Below, piece by piece: positions 9,807 to 19,127 of a DNA stretch of 64,000 nucleotides. The stretch comes from Bryobacteraceae bacterium (lineage in GTDB: Bacteria; Acidobacteriota; Terriglobia; Bryobacterales; Bryobacteraceae). The notes beneath the pieces were generated by a model, which did no database searches, was not told the origin of the DNA, and was given only the letters and a program-made list of their open reading frames with translations. Made by a program: the position numbers and the translations under genes. The DNA lies in contig JAIEMJ010000003.1 in NCBI GenBank assembly GCA_019752335.1, forward strand, positions 241,646 through 305,645, written 5' to 3'. The number at the start of each line of letters is the position of its first letter. The first letter of the stretch is position 1.

Positions 9807-10116
9807 CGGCATCTGCCGGGCAACTCAAATATCGAAGGGCGCTGCCAAGACCTTACGGCGTGGCCGCAAGTATAACTTCAAGTGACACTGCGCGACTTCA
9901 CGAATTTCCATCGGGGGTAACTTATCACCCCGTCGGGAATCATCGCGGGAGGGTAGCAGAGCGGTGGCCTTTCTCCGAGTCGCCGACGATCCACGCGGAG
10001 CCTCGATCCACACTTCCTCCACGCCGTTTTGGGGCCACGCGGCTGGCCGGGAGGACAGTAAGCGCTTTGGAATCCCGATGTAACGGTTCCCGTTCGATTG
10101 AATGACAGAATGGAAG

Positions 10117-10122
10117 TATAAT
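10117..10122 (+). promoter_or_regulatory. Candidate -10 box for the RT-nitrilase gene
   Basis: A perfect TATAAT sits in an AT-rich stretch 66 bp before the preferred ATG. A transcript starting about 7 bp downstream would exclude the upstream in-frame ATG at 10102. No good -35 box is placed at 16-18 bp; TTGAAT lies only 13 bp upstream. It is therefore only a candidate. Confidence 0.3.
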
Positions 10123-10188
10123 GGCGAAACCGGCCTTGTTCTTTTAAATCGGGTGTCACTTTCCCAGTTAGGATCTGGTTCGACACAA

Positions 10189-13176
10189 ATGGCTCGCAAT
10201 ACTACCTCTAACTCTCCGGCATCTTGGTCCGACATAAGGTTGCGCGATCTTTTCTATGCCTATAGAAAGGCAAAGGCAGACTGTGCATCCGAGCGATCTT
10301 GTTTCACAGCCCTAGAGTTTGCTGAGTATGAGCGATCTCTGCCTAGCAGGCTGCAGGGTCTCCTGGCCGAACTTCGCAGCGGGCAGATTGGGCGGGTACT
10401 CGCAAGGAGTCTAGGCACACCTCAGATAGCCGCCAAAAAACTCGATATCACCCCTAAGAATCCTTCAAAGACAGCAGCGCATGCCTTCTTTTCCGATTCG
10501 GACAGGGAATTCCAACGGCTCGCAGAAAACAACGAACTTGTGCCCGAGTTTCGAGTGGTTGCGCATTGCAAGGTAGAGCTGCACATTGTCTCGGCGCTGT
10601 GGATCAATAGTGTCGGTCATTGTTTCGATGCCGTTCTTTCAAAAGCAGCGCGGGGGGCACGCCTAAGGCGCTACCGTGGAACGGCAGGACAAGCAGGAGA
10701 ATACCAACTAGATTGCATTGGCTCCTTTGAGCCCTATTTCAAACCCTACCAGGAATGGCGTTCTGGCGGCCTTGACGCGATACGAGGAGAACTGAATCGA
10801 AATCGGGGCGTAGTTGCGGTGACTCTGGACATCACGAGTTACTACCATTGCATCGATCCGGCGTTCATGCTCAATCCAGCATTTCTGCAACTTGCGGGAG
10901 TCGAGCTCAATAGCTGGCAGAGGGACTTTACACACCGCTTGATAAGTGCCATGGTGAACTGGGACAGGCGGGGGAGGATGATGTTTGGCGATCCTCAATC
11001 CCCGCGGCCTTCGGGCGTTCCAATCGGGCTATCAATTGCCAGAGTCATTGCGAACGTCCTTTTGTTGCCGCTGGATCGACAGATCACGTCTGGCCTCAAG
11101 CCGATCTACTACGGGCGCTACGTCGACGACATTTTTATCGTCATTAAGGACCCCGGCAACCTGTTCAGCATTCGAGACTTCTTTCGATACACCAAGAAGT
11201 ATTGCAGCGCTTTTGTTCCGCAAAAGGGCCGAGCGACCTTGACCCACCTGATCCTCGATCATCACCCACCGCTCAAGTTGCAAGAGGCGAAGCAAAAATT
11301 CTTCGTTCTGCGGGGGAAAGCGGGTCTTGACCTGATTGCTCACATTGAGTCCCAGATCCAGATCGTTTCGAGCGAACGACGAATGATGCCGTCTCCCAAC
11401 GACTTAGGTATCGGAGCTGCCGCTGACGCCCTTACCGCCGCCGCCAGCGCTAGCGAGGAAGCAGACACGCTTCGCCGTGCGGACGTCTTGTCTGTACGGC
11501 GGCTCGGATGGGCCATCTTGCTGGGCAAAGCTGAAATACTGTCTAGAGACCTTCCTCCCAAGGAATGGGAGCATCACAGGAAAGCCTTTTATCGATTTGC
11601 GCAGGATCATATCCTAAGACCGGATCGGATACTTGACCAAATTGATTATGTGCCACGTTTGCTCTGCATCGCTGTAGAAGGAAGGGACTGGGATGATGCG
11701 TTGGCCTTAGCGCAGTCAACGCTTTCGTCCATCGAACGATTGCGCGACTCCACGGACCGGGTTCGACTTAATGGAGAACGCAATAGGAGTGGGGATCAGG
11801 TCTGGGCGGCCTTTAGCGCAACCGTCCGCTCCCGACTGGCGGAGGCCGTCCTGCGATCCTGGCCGTGGGACAGCCAGGAGCCGATATCGGAAAGCGAGAG
11901 AAGCTCTGCACTGTGGCAATTCCTTGGGCTAACGAAGACGGACTTGCCGAAGGTGCGTTTCCTCGCCGAGGCAGATCTTGCCAGCAAGCCATACGCGCAG
12001 AACGGAATTACTTTTTCCACGGCGCTACCAAAACGCGGAGAATCCGCGCTCGCAAGAGTCTACCGGTATCATGCGGACCTTAGCGAATTCATGCAGAGAT
12101 GTTCTCTTGCGGGCTCGTTGCTGCCCTATTTATTCCCCACTCGTCCGCTGTCGGCCTCCGACCTCGCGCGCCGCTTACCAAATGAGGCTGTTTTTTCGCC
12201 TTCGCCCTGGTTATGGGCTCGGTTCGTCAGAGCCGTGCGAGGGATCTGGGTCGAAGATATGTCATCACCGCCAAGCGGTGAGCCGAAGCTTCCCGAGGCC
12301 CATGTGCTCCGGAAGTCTGACCTGCTCCCTATTCGATTGGGTATAACCAGCCTAAAAACCAGCGACGAGGCCTGGACCGCTGCTGCATCTGGCACCCCGC
12401 AACTCACACAGGGCCGATATGCGCAACTTAAGCGGCTGGTTGACCAAGTCATCGCGGCCAAGCCGAAGCCTACGCATCTTCTTCTGCCAGAGCTGTCGTT
12501 GCCGGTCCGCTGGTTCCCTACAGTCGCAAAATTGTTGCGGCAGGAGGGCATAAACCTGATCGCTGGGCTTGAGTACCAGCTTGATCAGAGCGGTGATGTT
12601 GTCAGTGAAGCCGTCTTGATTCTCCAAGATGACCGACTTGGTCTACGAAATTGGATAGAGGTTCGCCAGCCGAAGAATGCTCCGGCACCAGGGGAGGCAC
12701 AAGGGCTTGCCAAGCTTCGCCGCGGTTGGTCTCGGGCTCCCAAAACTCCCAAGCCAACATATACTCAAGGCGAGTTCACGTTCGGAGTCCTAGTCTGCTC
12801 TGAACTCCAGAATCTAGATTACAAGAGGCGATTCCAAGGTAATGTTGATTGCGTCATGGTCTTGTCCTGGAACAAAGACTTGGAGACGTTCGCATCGTTG
12901 GTGGAAGGCGCGAGCCTCGACATTCACGCATACATCGCACTAGTAAACAACCGACTGTATGGGGACAGCCGAGTACGCGAGCCGGCGAAGAAATACTACC
13001 TCCGGGATCGATGTAGAATTCGCGGAGGAGAAAATGACCACCTCGTGGTCGTCACGTTAGACACGCGAGCACTGCGGGAGTTTCAGGCTTGTACGTCCAC
13101 TGCCGTCCACGAGAACGACCTATTCAAACCAACTCCGGAAGGGTTTGTTCTCGCCGCCAGCAGAAAGCCTCGATAG
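10189..13176 (+). CDS. Reverse transcriptase-nitrilase fusion, DRT1/UG1-like anti-phage defence protein
   Basis: A 995-residue fusion. After a short N-terminal helical motif (LFYAYRKAKAD) comes an RT palm with the first catalytic Asp at D214 (TLDITSYY), a GVPIGLSIARVIANV segment where most RTs carry PQG, and the Y311-V-D-D314 box. The C-terminal about 260 residues form a carbon-nitrogen hydrolase with a plausible Glu-Lys-Cys triad: E768 in LLPELSLP, K829 in RQPKNAPAPGE and C870 in VLVCSELQ. RT-nitrilase fusions are the hallmark of type 1 defence-associated RTs (UG1 and related unknown-group RTs). ATG 10189 is preferred over 10102 because family-like sequence starts there. The gene stands alone, is AT-richer than its neighbours, and was probably acquired. 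Confidence 0.86.
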   Translation: MARNTTSNSPASWSDIRLRDLFYAYRKAKADCASERSCFTALEFAEYERSLPSRLQGLLAELRSGQIGRVLARSLGTPQIAAKKLDITPKNPSKTAAHAFFSDSDREFQRLAENNELVPEFRVVAHCKVELHIVSALWINSVGHCFDAVLSKAARGARLRRYRGTAGQAGEYQLDCIGSFEPYFKPYQEWRSGGLDAIRGELNRNRGVVAVTLDITSYYHCIDPAFMLNPAFLQLAGVELNSWQRDFTHRLISAMVNWDRRGRMMFGDPQSPRPSGVPIGLSIARVIANVLLLPLDRQITSGLKPIYYGRYVDDIFIVIKDPGNLFSIRDFFRYTKKYCSAFVPQKGRATLTHLILDHHPPLKLQEAKQKFFVLRGKAGLDLIAHIESQIQIVSSERRMMPSPNDLGIGAAADALTAAASASEEADTLRRADVLSVRRLGWAILLGKAEILSRDLPPKEWEHHRKAFYRFAQDHILRPDRILDQIDYVPRLLCIAVEGRDWDDALALAQSTLSSIERLRDSTDRVRLNGERNRSGDQVWAAFSATVRSRLAEAVLRSWPWDSQEPISESERSSALWQFLGLTKTDLPKVRFLAEADLASKPYAQNGITFSTALPKRGESALARVYRYHADLSEFMQRCSLAGSLLPYLFPTRPLSASDLARRLPNEAVFSPSPWLWARFVRAVRGIWVEDMSSPPSGEPKLPEAHVLRKSDLLPIRLGITSLKTSDEAWTAAASGTPQLTQGRYAQLKRLVDQVIAAKPKPTHLLLPELSLPVRWFPTVAKLLRQEGINLIAGLEYQLDQSGDVVSEAVLILQDDRLGLRNWIEVRQPKNAPAPGEAQGLAKLRRGWSRAPKTPKPTYTQGEFTFGVLVCSELQNLDYKRRFQGNVDCVMVLSWNKDLETFASLVEGASLDIHAYIALVNNRLYGDSRVREPAKKYYLRDRCRIRGGENDHLVVVTLDTRALREFQACTSTAVHENDLFKPTPEGFVLAASRKPR

Positions 13177-13414
13177 CGGTTCGTTCGATGGCGCATGCCC
13201 GCCGAGCCTTGCGTTCTTGGATCTCAAAGCAAGCCGGAGTCCTGCTCTGGGAACTGTCTCACCAGCGCTCTGATCGGATGACGCGCCACTCGGACAATCG
13301 GCGTGAAACAGTCAAGATCCACACTGACGGCACAGTGTAGAGAACCTGGTCAGCGGTCCGTCAGATCGGGGCGTTGGTTCGAGCTTAAGTGAACAGTCCG
13401 GTGGCTAGCCGGGA

Positions 13415-13846
13415 CTAGCGGCTCCGGTAGATGGTCGTGAACGGCATGGGCAGGAAGCCCGCCGCCGCGCCGATTCCGGCCCCCGCTGCCGCCCCGGGCC
13501 CGGTATACTTGCCCGGACTGCCTTCGTTTGCACAGTAAGGACACACCGCATAGCCGATGGCGAGCCCCGCGCCCAAACCAATCGCCGTCGTGATCAGCCC
13601 ATTGCGGACACGCTTCGACGGATCCGCGATGCGGACCAGGCGGATTCCCGCGCGGTCAATCGACTGCTCCCCGGCTTTCGTACGCACGACGAGCGCCGTG
13701 TCGCTGGCGGAGACAAACGTCCCCCTCACGGTCTCCGTCTTCCCGCTCACTTCCACTTTGTGTCCCGGCGCCACGCGCTGGACACTCTCCCAACCGGCGC
13801 CTAAGGCGACGCCTACCGTTAACAGCCACATGGCTAGTTTGTACAT
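13415..13846 (-). CDS. Small exported glycine-rich protein
   Basis: This 143-residue hypothetical protein has a signal peptide (MYKLAMWLLTVGVALG). A small beta-rich part follows (GHKVEVSGKTETVRGTF, TALVVRTKAGEQSI), resembling an Sm-like or OB-like regulatory fold. It ends in glycine/alanine-rich membrane segments with a CPYC pair. The ATG at 13846 is preferred over the longer frame to 13897 because AGGAAGG sits directly upstream. It is divergent from ftsK. Similar glycine-zipper proteins are common in Acidobacteriota, but no function is known. Confidence 0.7.
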   Translation of the reverse strand: MYKLAMWLLTVGVALGAGWESVQRVAPGHKVEVSGKTETVRGTFVSASDTALVVRTKAGEQSIDRAGIRLVRIADPSKRVRNGLITTAIGLGAGLAIGYAVCPYCANEGSPGKYTGPGAAAGAGIGAAAGFLPMPFTTIYRSR

Positions 13847-13921
13847 CTGGTTACCTTCCTGAACACTAACGCGGGAAAGGCCGCCGAAACGGCTCAACCT
13901 TCGGTTGTGCTATTCTACCGA

Positions 13922-16390
13922 ATGCCCCGGCGATCTCGCGGCTTCGCGAGGATGCTTTTTTTAGGACCTACCCCCCACAAACGCCTCAATGAGGTGATCG
14001 CCCTCCTGTTTCTAGCGGGCGGACTCTACGTCTTCCTCAGTTTGATCTCGTATCAAAGTACGGATCCGTCGTGGAACGCCGTTTCGAGCGTCGTCCGCGC
14101 GGAGAACCTGATGGGCCGCCTCGGCGCCCACATCGCCGACCTCAGCTTTCAGATTCTTGGCCTGGCCAGCTTCGTCCTGCCGCCGCTCTTCGCCCTGATG
14201 GGCTGGAAGTGGCTGCGCTCAAAGCCCATCGAGACGCCCTGGGCCAAGCTCGGCGGCGCCGCCATGCTGATCGGCGCGGGCAGCGTCGCGCTCTCGCTCG
14301 CCCCCAGCCTGCGCATGTTCGCCTCGAACATACCCGCCGGCGGACTCGTCGGCTTCCTCCTCGCCGACTACCTCATCGACCTCATGAACGTCCCCGGCGC
14401 CGCCCTCGTGACGCTGCTCCTCCTGCTGATGTCGCTTTATCTGATATCGAGCTTCTCCATGCAGGTCGTCTTCGAATGGCTCGCCGGACCGGTAACTTGG
14501 CTTCGTTTCGTCTGGGACGGGCTCACCACCATTCGCCTCACGCCGCGCCAAAAGCCGGCGCCGGAACCCGAAGCCGACGCCCGCATTGTGGATCCGCTCG
14601 CCGCTCCCAAGGCGAAAACACGGGCCGCTGCAGCGGGGGTGCAGACGAACCTTCTGGAGATGCTGCCGCCTCCCGCTTCCGTGCCGCGGCCCGTATCCGT
14701 CGACCCCGACGACGAACGCGCTCCCTGGGAAGACGAGCCGCCCGCAGCGGACGAGATTCCCATCCGCGTGCTGGAGGATCAGCCCCCCGCCACCATGCGC
14801 GGCGAAATGCCCTCTACGCCCGCCGCCTTCGGCAGCGCCGCGGCTCTGGATGCCAAAGGCCAAGTCGTCAAAAAGAAGTCCGCGAAGACGGCCACTCACT
14901 TCGAGCTGCCGTCCACCATGCTGCTGAACGAGCCGCCCGAGCGCAATAGCTTCGACGCGCAGGAACTGAAGGAAACCGCGGCCAATATCACCACCAAGCT
15001 GAAGGAATTCAACGTCCTCGGCAATGTCGTGCAAATTAACCCCGGCCCCGTCGTCACCACGTTCGAATTCCGCCCCGAGGCCGGCATCAAGGTAAGTAAG
15101 ATCACCACCCTCACCGAGGACCTGAGCCTGGGCCTCGAAGCCGAGTCGATCCTGATTGAGCGCATTCCCGGTAAGTCCACCGTGGGCGTCGAGGTGCCGA
15201 ACCGCCGCCGCGAGATGATTAGCCTGCGGCAGATGATTGAAAGCGAGGAGTTCCAGAATTCGCCGTCGCGCTTAACCATCGCCATGGGCAAGGACATCAA
15301 CGGCCGCATCAAGGTATTTCCGCTCGAAACGATGCCCCACTTACTCGTCGCCGGTTCCACCGGCTCCGGTAAGTCCGTCATGCTGAATGCGCTCATCATG
15401 AGTATCTTGTATAAGTCGACGCCGGAAGAAGTGCGCATGATTCTCGTCGACCCGAAGCGTGTCGAAATGGGCATGTACGAGGGGATTCCGCACTTACTCA
15501 CGCCCGTGATCACGGATCCGCGCAAGGCCACCAACGCCCTGCGCAACGCGGTGCTCGAAATGGAACGCCGCTTGAAGTTACTCGCCGAACGCGGCGTCCG
15601 CAATATTGACCAGTACAACAAGAAGATGCGGCAGTTAGCCGATACGCCGCGCAGCCTCTTCGAAGAAGAGTCCGAGGAAGAGGTGGACTTACGGCCGCTG
15701 CCTTACATCCTCATCATGATCGACGAGTTAGCCGACTTGATGATGCTGGAGAGGGCTAACGTCGAAGAGTCCGTCGCGCGTTTGGCGCAGATGGCGCGCG
15801 CCGTGGGGATGCACTTAGTCCTCGCGACGCAGCGTCCGTCGGTGGACGTCATCACCGGACTCATCAAGGCCAACTTCCCGGCCCGCATTAGCTTCCGCGT
15901 CGCCACCCGTGTGGACTCGCGCACCGTCCTTGACGTGATGGGCGCCGAGCATTTACTCGGCAAAGGCGACATGCTCTGTCTGCCGCCCGGCTCCAGCCGC
16001 CTGGTGCGCGTCCACGGCGCCTTTGTCACCGAGCAGGAAGTCTTCGGCGTCGTCGACTTTTGGAAGCAGCAAGCGCGTCCGGAGTACGACCAGAGCTACC
16101 TGATCGCGCCGCCCTCCGAGGACGACGATGGCGCCAGCGAAGACGGCGAGGAAGCCGAGCGCGACCAGATGTACGAAGAGGCCGTGCGCGTGGTCTGCGA
16201 GGTCGGCAAGGCCTCCACGTCGGTGCTGCAGCGCCGCTTGCGGCTCGGCTACGGCCGCGCCGCCCGCATCCTCGACATGATGCAGCGCGAAGGCATCATC
16301 GGGCCGCCCGACGGCAGCCGTCCGCGCGACGTGCTGCGTCATCCCGACTGGCTCAATCGCGTGGACGATCCGGAGATGCCTCACCTGTAG
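13922..16390 (+). CDS. ftsK: DNA translocase FtsK/SpoIIIE
   Basis: This septal ATP-driven DNA pump moves chromosome termini and activates dimer resolution at division. Several N-terminal membrane segments are followed by a proline-rich linker, then the alpha/beta motor. Numbered from a GTG at 13907, Walker A is G483-STGSGK489-S and Walker B ends ILIMIDE at D606-E607. The C-terminal gamma domain (VGKASTSVLQRRLRLGYGRAARI) is the winged helix that reads KOPS/SRS polarity sequences. The ATG at 13922 is a reasonable start; 13907 (GTG) and 13952 (ATG) are alternatives. Its 3' end overlaps the oppositely oriented SCO-cytochrome gene by 38 bp. Confidence 0.95.
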   Translation: MPRRSRGFARMLFLGPTPHKRLNEVIALLFLAGGLYVFLSLISYQSTDPSWNAVSSVVRAENLMGRLGAHIADLSFQILGLASFVLPPLFALMGWKWLRSKPIETPWAKLGGAAMLIGAGSVALSLAPSLRMFASNIPAGGLVGFLLADYLIDLMNVPGAALVTLLLLLMSLYLISSFSMQVVFEWLAGPVTWLRFVWDGLTTIRLTPRQKPAPEPEADARIVDPLAAPKAKTRAAAAGVQTNLLEMLPPPASVPRPVSVDPDDERAPWEDEPPAADEIPIRVLEDQPPATMRGEMPSTPAAFGSAAALDAKGQVVKKKSAKTATHFELPSTMLLNEPPERNSFDAQELKETAANITTKLKEFNVLGNVVQINPGPVVTTFEFRPEAGIKVSKITTLTEDLSLGLEAESILIERIPGKSTVGVEVPNRRREMISLRQMIESEEFQNSPSRLTIAMGKDINGRIKVFPLETMPHLLVAGSTGSGKSVMLNALIMSILYKSTPEEVRMILVDPKRVEMGMYEGIPHLLTPVITDPRKATNALRNAVLEMERRLKLLAERGVRNIDQYNKKMRQLADTPRSLFEEESEEEVDLRPLPYILIMIDELADLMMLERANVEESVARLAQMARAVGMHLVLATQRPSVDVITGLIKANFPARISFRVATRVDSRTVLDVMGAEHLLGKGDMLCLPPGSSRLVRVHGAFVTEQEVFGVVDFWKQQARPEYDQSYLIAPPSEDDDGASEDGEEAERDQMYEEAVRVVCEVGKASTSVLQRRLRLGYGRAARILDMMQREGIIGPPDGSRPRDVLRHPDWLNRVDDPEMPHL

Positions 16391-17327
16391 TGAGGTATTG
16401 CCACAGCGCGGTGCAGGACTTGGCGCTCGCCGCATAGCGCGGCATAGCCGCATCGAGCATCACGCCCGCCGGGTCGATCCCGGTGCCAAGGCTTTGGCAG
16501 AAGGTGTCGCGCGTATAACGGCTCGGCGGACCGCCGCGCCGCGGCCGCAACTCCGTCAAGGCTCCGCCGCGCAAAGCTGCGGCCACCAACTCGCCTTCCC
16601 GCCTTCCTTCGCCCGCCGCCCCGTGGCAGTTGGCGCACCGCGCCGCCGTGGCGGCGACAATCTCGCCGTTCACCCGCGGTACGACGCCGAGCGCCTGATG
16701 ATAGATCGCTTCGCCTGATGCTTCCGTGTTGGTGCCCTCTTCAAAGACCTTTGCCGGCCCGCGGCCGGCCATCTCAAAGCGCCCGGCGAGCGCATTGGCA
16801 ATGCCCGCGGCGCGCGGCAGGTCGGTCGTGCGCGCAACGTACCGGCTTTCGCCGTCCACATAGAAGACCTGCAAAGCGTGGCCGGACGGCGGGCCGTCCT
16901 TCTGGCCAAAGACCTTCAGCAAAGCCGCGAGCGACGCGGCATCCGGCCGTAGCGCCATCCATCGGTCACTGCGGCCGAACTGCCGCCGCCAAGCCAGCAA
17001 GCGTTCCGGCGTATCGCGCGCGGGGTCCACGCTGATGGAGAGCAGCAGGCTGCTGTCACCGGCCAGGGTGCGGTCCACTTTAGCGAAAAGGCTGCCGAGC
17101 AGCGGGCAAGCAGTGGGGCAGTGCGTAAAGATGAATTGCACAGCCGTGCGTTTGTTGGCCGTCAGCGAGCGCAACCGGACGGGCAGGCCGTTTTCGGAAG
17201 TGAGTACGACATCGGGCAAAGCCACGGGGTCAACGGGCCCGTAGCCATGGTCGGCGGGGACTTGCGCCAGGCCGGAGGCGGCGAGCACGCAAACCCCCGC
17301 GAGGATGCTTATCTTCATCTTGCCCAC
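16353..17327 (-). CDS. SCO1/SenC copper chaperone fused to a c-type cytochrome domain
   Basis: A 324-residue exported protein. After a signal peptide, residues 30-185 form a thioredoxin-fold SCO domain with the copper-binding C70-x3-C74 and distal H150 (SGHALQVFYVD). Residues 200-310 form a class I cytochrome c domain with heme motif C231-A-N-C-H235 and a likely axial Met near 295. SCO proteins deliver copper or reduce cysteines for the CuA site of cytochrome oxidase; the attached heme suggests electron delivery as part of that job. No oxidase genes lie nearby. The second ATG (17318) is also a possible start. Confidence 0.88.
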   Translation of the reverse strand: MGKMKISILAGVCVLAASGLAQVPADHGYGPVDPVALPDVVLTSENGLPVRLRSLTANKRTAVQFIFTHCPTACPLLGSLFAKVDRTLAGDSSLLLSISVDPARDTPERLLAWRRQFGRSDRWMALRPDAASLAALLKVFGQKDGPPSGHALQVFYVDGESRYVARTTDLPRAAGIANALAGRFEMAGRGPAKVFEEGTNTEASGEAIYHQALGVVPRVNGEIVAATAARCANCHGAAGEGRREGELVAAALRGGALTELRPRRGGPPSRYTRDTFCQSLGTGIDPAGVMLDAAMPRYAASAKSCTALWQYLTTGEASPDRPRD

Positions 17328-17437
17328 TCAGTATGGGCGATCCGGAGGAGGGAAGGGAATGGGCCCTCGGTCCTTGCGGGCAGTACGGAGGTGCTAAGGG
17401 CTGGCAAAAAGCACGAAGCTGATACCATGAGATCAGC

Positions 17438-17659
17438 ATGAAGCAGCAATCGACGACAACCGGCCCCGCTCCCGTGCCAGCGCCCGTGGCCACCGGCCCA
17501 ATTGATACCGAAACGCTGAAACTTCTTGAAGCCTGGGCTCGCGAAGACGCCACCAACGGTCCGGAGAAATTGAGAACGGCGCAAAAGGAACTCGACGAGT
17601 TCAAGCAGGCGATGAACGAAAATCGTGCGGCTTGCGGTGAGCGAACCCTTTATCCGTGA
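17438..17659 (+). CDS. Probable antitoxin of a PIN toxin pair
   Basis: A 73-residue protein with a disordered proline/threonine-rich N-terminus and one long amphipathic helix (ETLKLLEAWAREDATNGPEKL and onward). It matches no antitoxin family I can name. The call rests on context: it overlaps the PIN-domain gene by 4 bases (GTGA) and has the size and composition of an antitoxin that binds its toxin with a C-terminal helix. Confidence 0.6.
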   Translation: MKQQSTTTGPAPVPAPVATGPIDTETLKLLEAWAREDATNGPEKLRTAQKELDEFKQAMNENRAACGERTLYP

Positions 17660-18114
17660 GCCGGTTCATTTTTCTCGATTCCGGTCCACTTGGATTAATT
17701 ACCCATCCTCGGCAAACGGCTGAGGTGGACGCAATTACGGAATGGCTTTTCCAGGTGCTTAAGCGCGGAAACCGCGTCCTGGTGCCATCCATCATCTACT
17801 ACGAACTCAAGCGCGAACTCCTTCGGGCCAACAAGCCATTCAGTGTTCGCAGGCTTGATCTGTTCAGCCAAGCATCGAATCGCTATATCCCGCTTACCGA
17901 CGCGGCCCTCCGCTTGTCTGCCGAGTTGTGGGCGAAAGCCCGCCAGGAAGGGCGGCCCACGGCGGATTCAAAAGAACTCGACATCGACGTCATTCTCGCC
18001 GCGCAGGTCCTGTCATTCGGCGCGCCCGCGAGCGATGTAGTAGTCGCGACGACGAACATCAAGCACCTAACGCAATTCGTGCCTGCTTCACTCTGGACTG
18101 AAATACTTCCCTGA
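17656..18114 (+). CDS. PIN-domain toxin (VapC-like ribonuclease)
   Basis: This 152-residue protein begins with a GTG inside the upstream stop. It has the PIN active-site layout: D8 in FLDSGP, a glutamate in YYELKRELL, acidic residues in SKELDIDVILAAQ, and a final VVVATTN strand. PIN toxins cleave tRNA or rRNA when freed from their antitoxin. It is slightly longer than most VapC proteins (about 130). It sits immediately before the mrr-like gene in a lower-GC islet. Confidence 0.8.
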   Translation: MSRFIFLDSGPLGLITHPRQTAEVDAITEWLFQVLKRGNRVLVPSIIYYELKRELLRANKPFSVRRLDLFSQASNRYIPLTDAALRLSAELWAKARQEGRPTADSKELDIDVILAAQVLSFGAPASDVVVATTNIKHLTQFVPASLWTEILP

Positions 18115-18218
18115 CCTTGCCAGCACCGGGGTTCACCATGTGATGCGACGGAAGTGGCCGCGTGGTTGCAGGAGCGCGTGACTTCAAGCCGCGAGTGGTT
18201 TGCAGCTATTCTACGAGT

Positions 18219-19127
18219 GTGGCGATTCCAGACTACCAGAGCTGCATGCTCCCTTTCCTCATTGCCTTAAGGGACGGAAGGGAGCACCTGCTCCGTGACG
18301 CTGAAGATGGCCTCGCCGATTACTTTCAACTGACTGCCGCAGAACGCGCCGAACTCCTGCCTAGCGGACAACAATCGGTGTTCAAGAATCGGATTGGTTG
18401 GGCGCGAACTTACCTCAAGAAGGCAGGACTCGTGGAATCACCAAAACGCGGGGTCTTCAAGATTACTACGCGCGGCACTAGTACCCTCGCGACAAACCCG
18501 TCGCGCATAGACGCCAAGTATCTGGAGCAATTTCCAGAATTCATCGAATTTCGAGACGTGTCGAAGCCAAGTTCAGAGGCTTCCTTGACAGAAGACGCGA
18601 CGTCCAAGATTACGCCCGAGGAAGAAATTGAATTGGCCTACCAAGGACTCCGTAGGCAACTGTCGGAGGAAATTCTCTCCCGTGTCCTAACTTGCTCACC
18701 AACGTTTTTTGAGCAATTGGTCGTCGAGCTACTAGTCAAGATGGGATACGGGGGGTCGAGACGGGACGCAGGTGAGCGCATCGGCCAGACCGGCGACGGG
18801 GGTATTGACGGCATCATCAAGGAAGACCGTTTGGGTCTTGATGCAATTTTTATTCAGGCCAAGCGTTGGCAAGGATCCGTTGGCCGGCCTGAGGTTCAAA
18901 AGTTCGTCGGGGCGTTGCAGGGTCAACGTGCGAGAAAGGGTGTCTTCATCACGACCTCGGTTTACACGGCGGATGCTGTCGACTATGTCTCTCGGATCGA
19001 CGCCAAGGTGGTCCTTATTGATGGAAAACAGTTGGCAACCCTGATGATGGACTTCGATGTGGGTGTTGCCATCTCTTCTTCCTACATTGTGAAGCGGATC
19101 GACTCTGATTACTTCGAAGAAACTTGA
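18219..19127 (+). CDS. mrr: Mrr-type restriction endonuclease
   Basis: The product is 302 residues from a GTG at 18219, close to the 304 of E. coli Mrr; a longer frame to 18162 gives no homologous sequence. The N-terminal Mrr_N winged helix starts VAIPDYQ and runs through the LKKAGLVESPKRGVF region. The C-terminal Mrr_cat domain has GQTGDGGIDG with catalytic D197 and the variant QAK motif Q213-x-K215, then QKFVGALQG and GVFITTS. Mrr is a type IV enzyme that cuts methylated foreign DNA. It has no associated methylase, as expected. Codon use is less GC-rich than that of its neighbours. Confidence 0.9.
   Translation: MAIPDYQSCMLPFLIALRDGREHLLRDAEDGLADYFQLTAAERAELLPSGQQSVFKNRIGWARTYLKKAGLVESPKRGVFKITTRGTSTLATNPSRIDAKYLEQFPEFIEFRDVSKPSSEASLTEDATSKITPEEEIELAYQGLRRQLSEEILSRVLTCSPTFFEQLVVELLVKMGYGGSRRDAGERIGQTGDGGIDGIIKEDRLGLDAIFIQAKRWQGSVGRPEVQKFVGALQGQRARKGVFITTSVYTADAVDYVSRIDAKVVLIDGKQLATLMMDFDVGVAISSSYIVKRIDSDYFEET

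Noticed and set aside
9825..10235. Minus-strand frame of 136 codons opposite the RT gene leader
   Set aside because: It overlaps the start of the RT gene, has no good ribosome-binding site, and its low-complexity Arg-rich middle matches nothing I know. It cannot be fully excluded.
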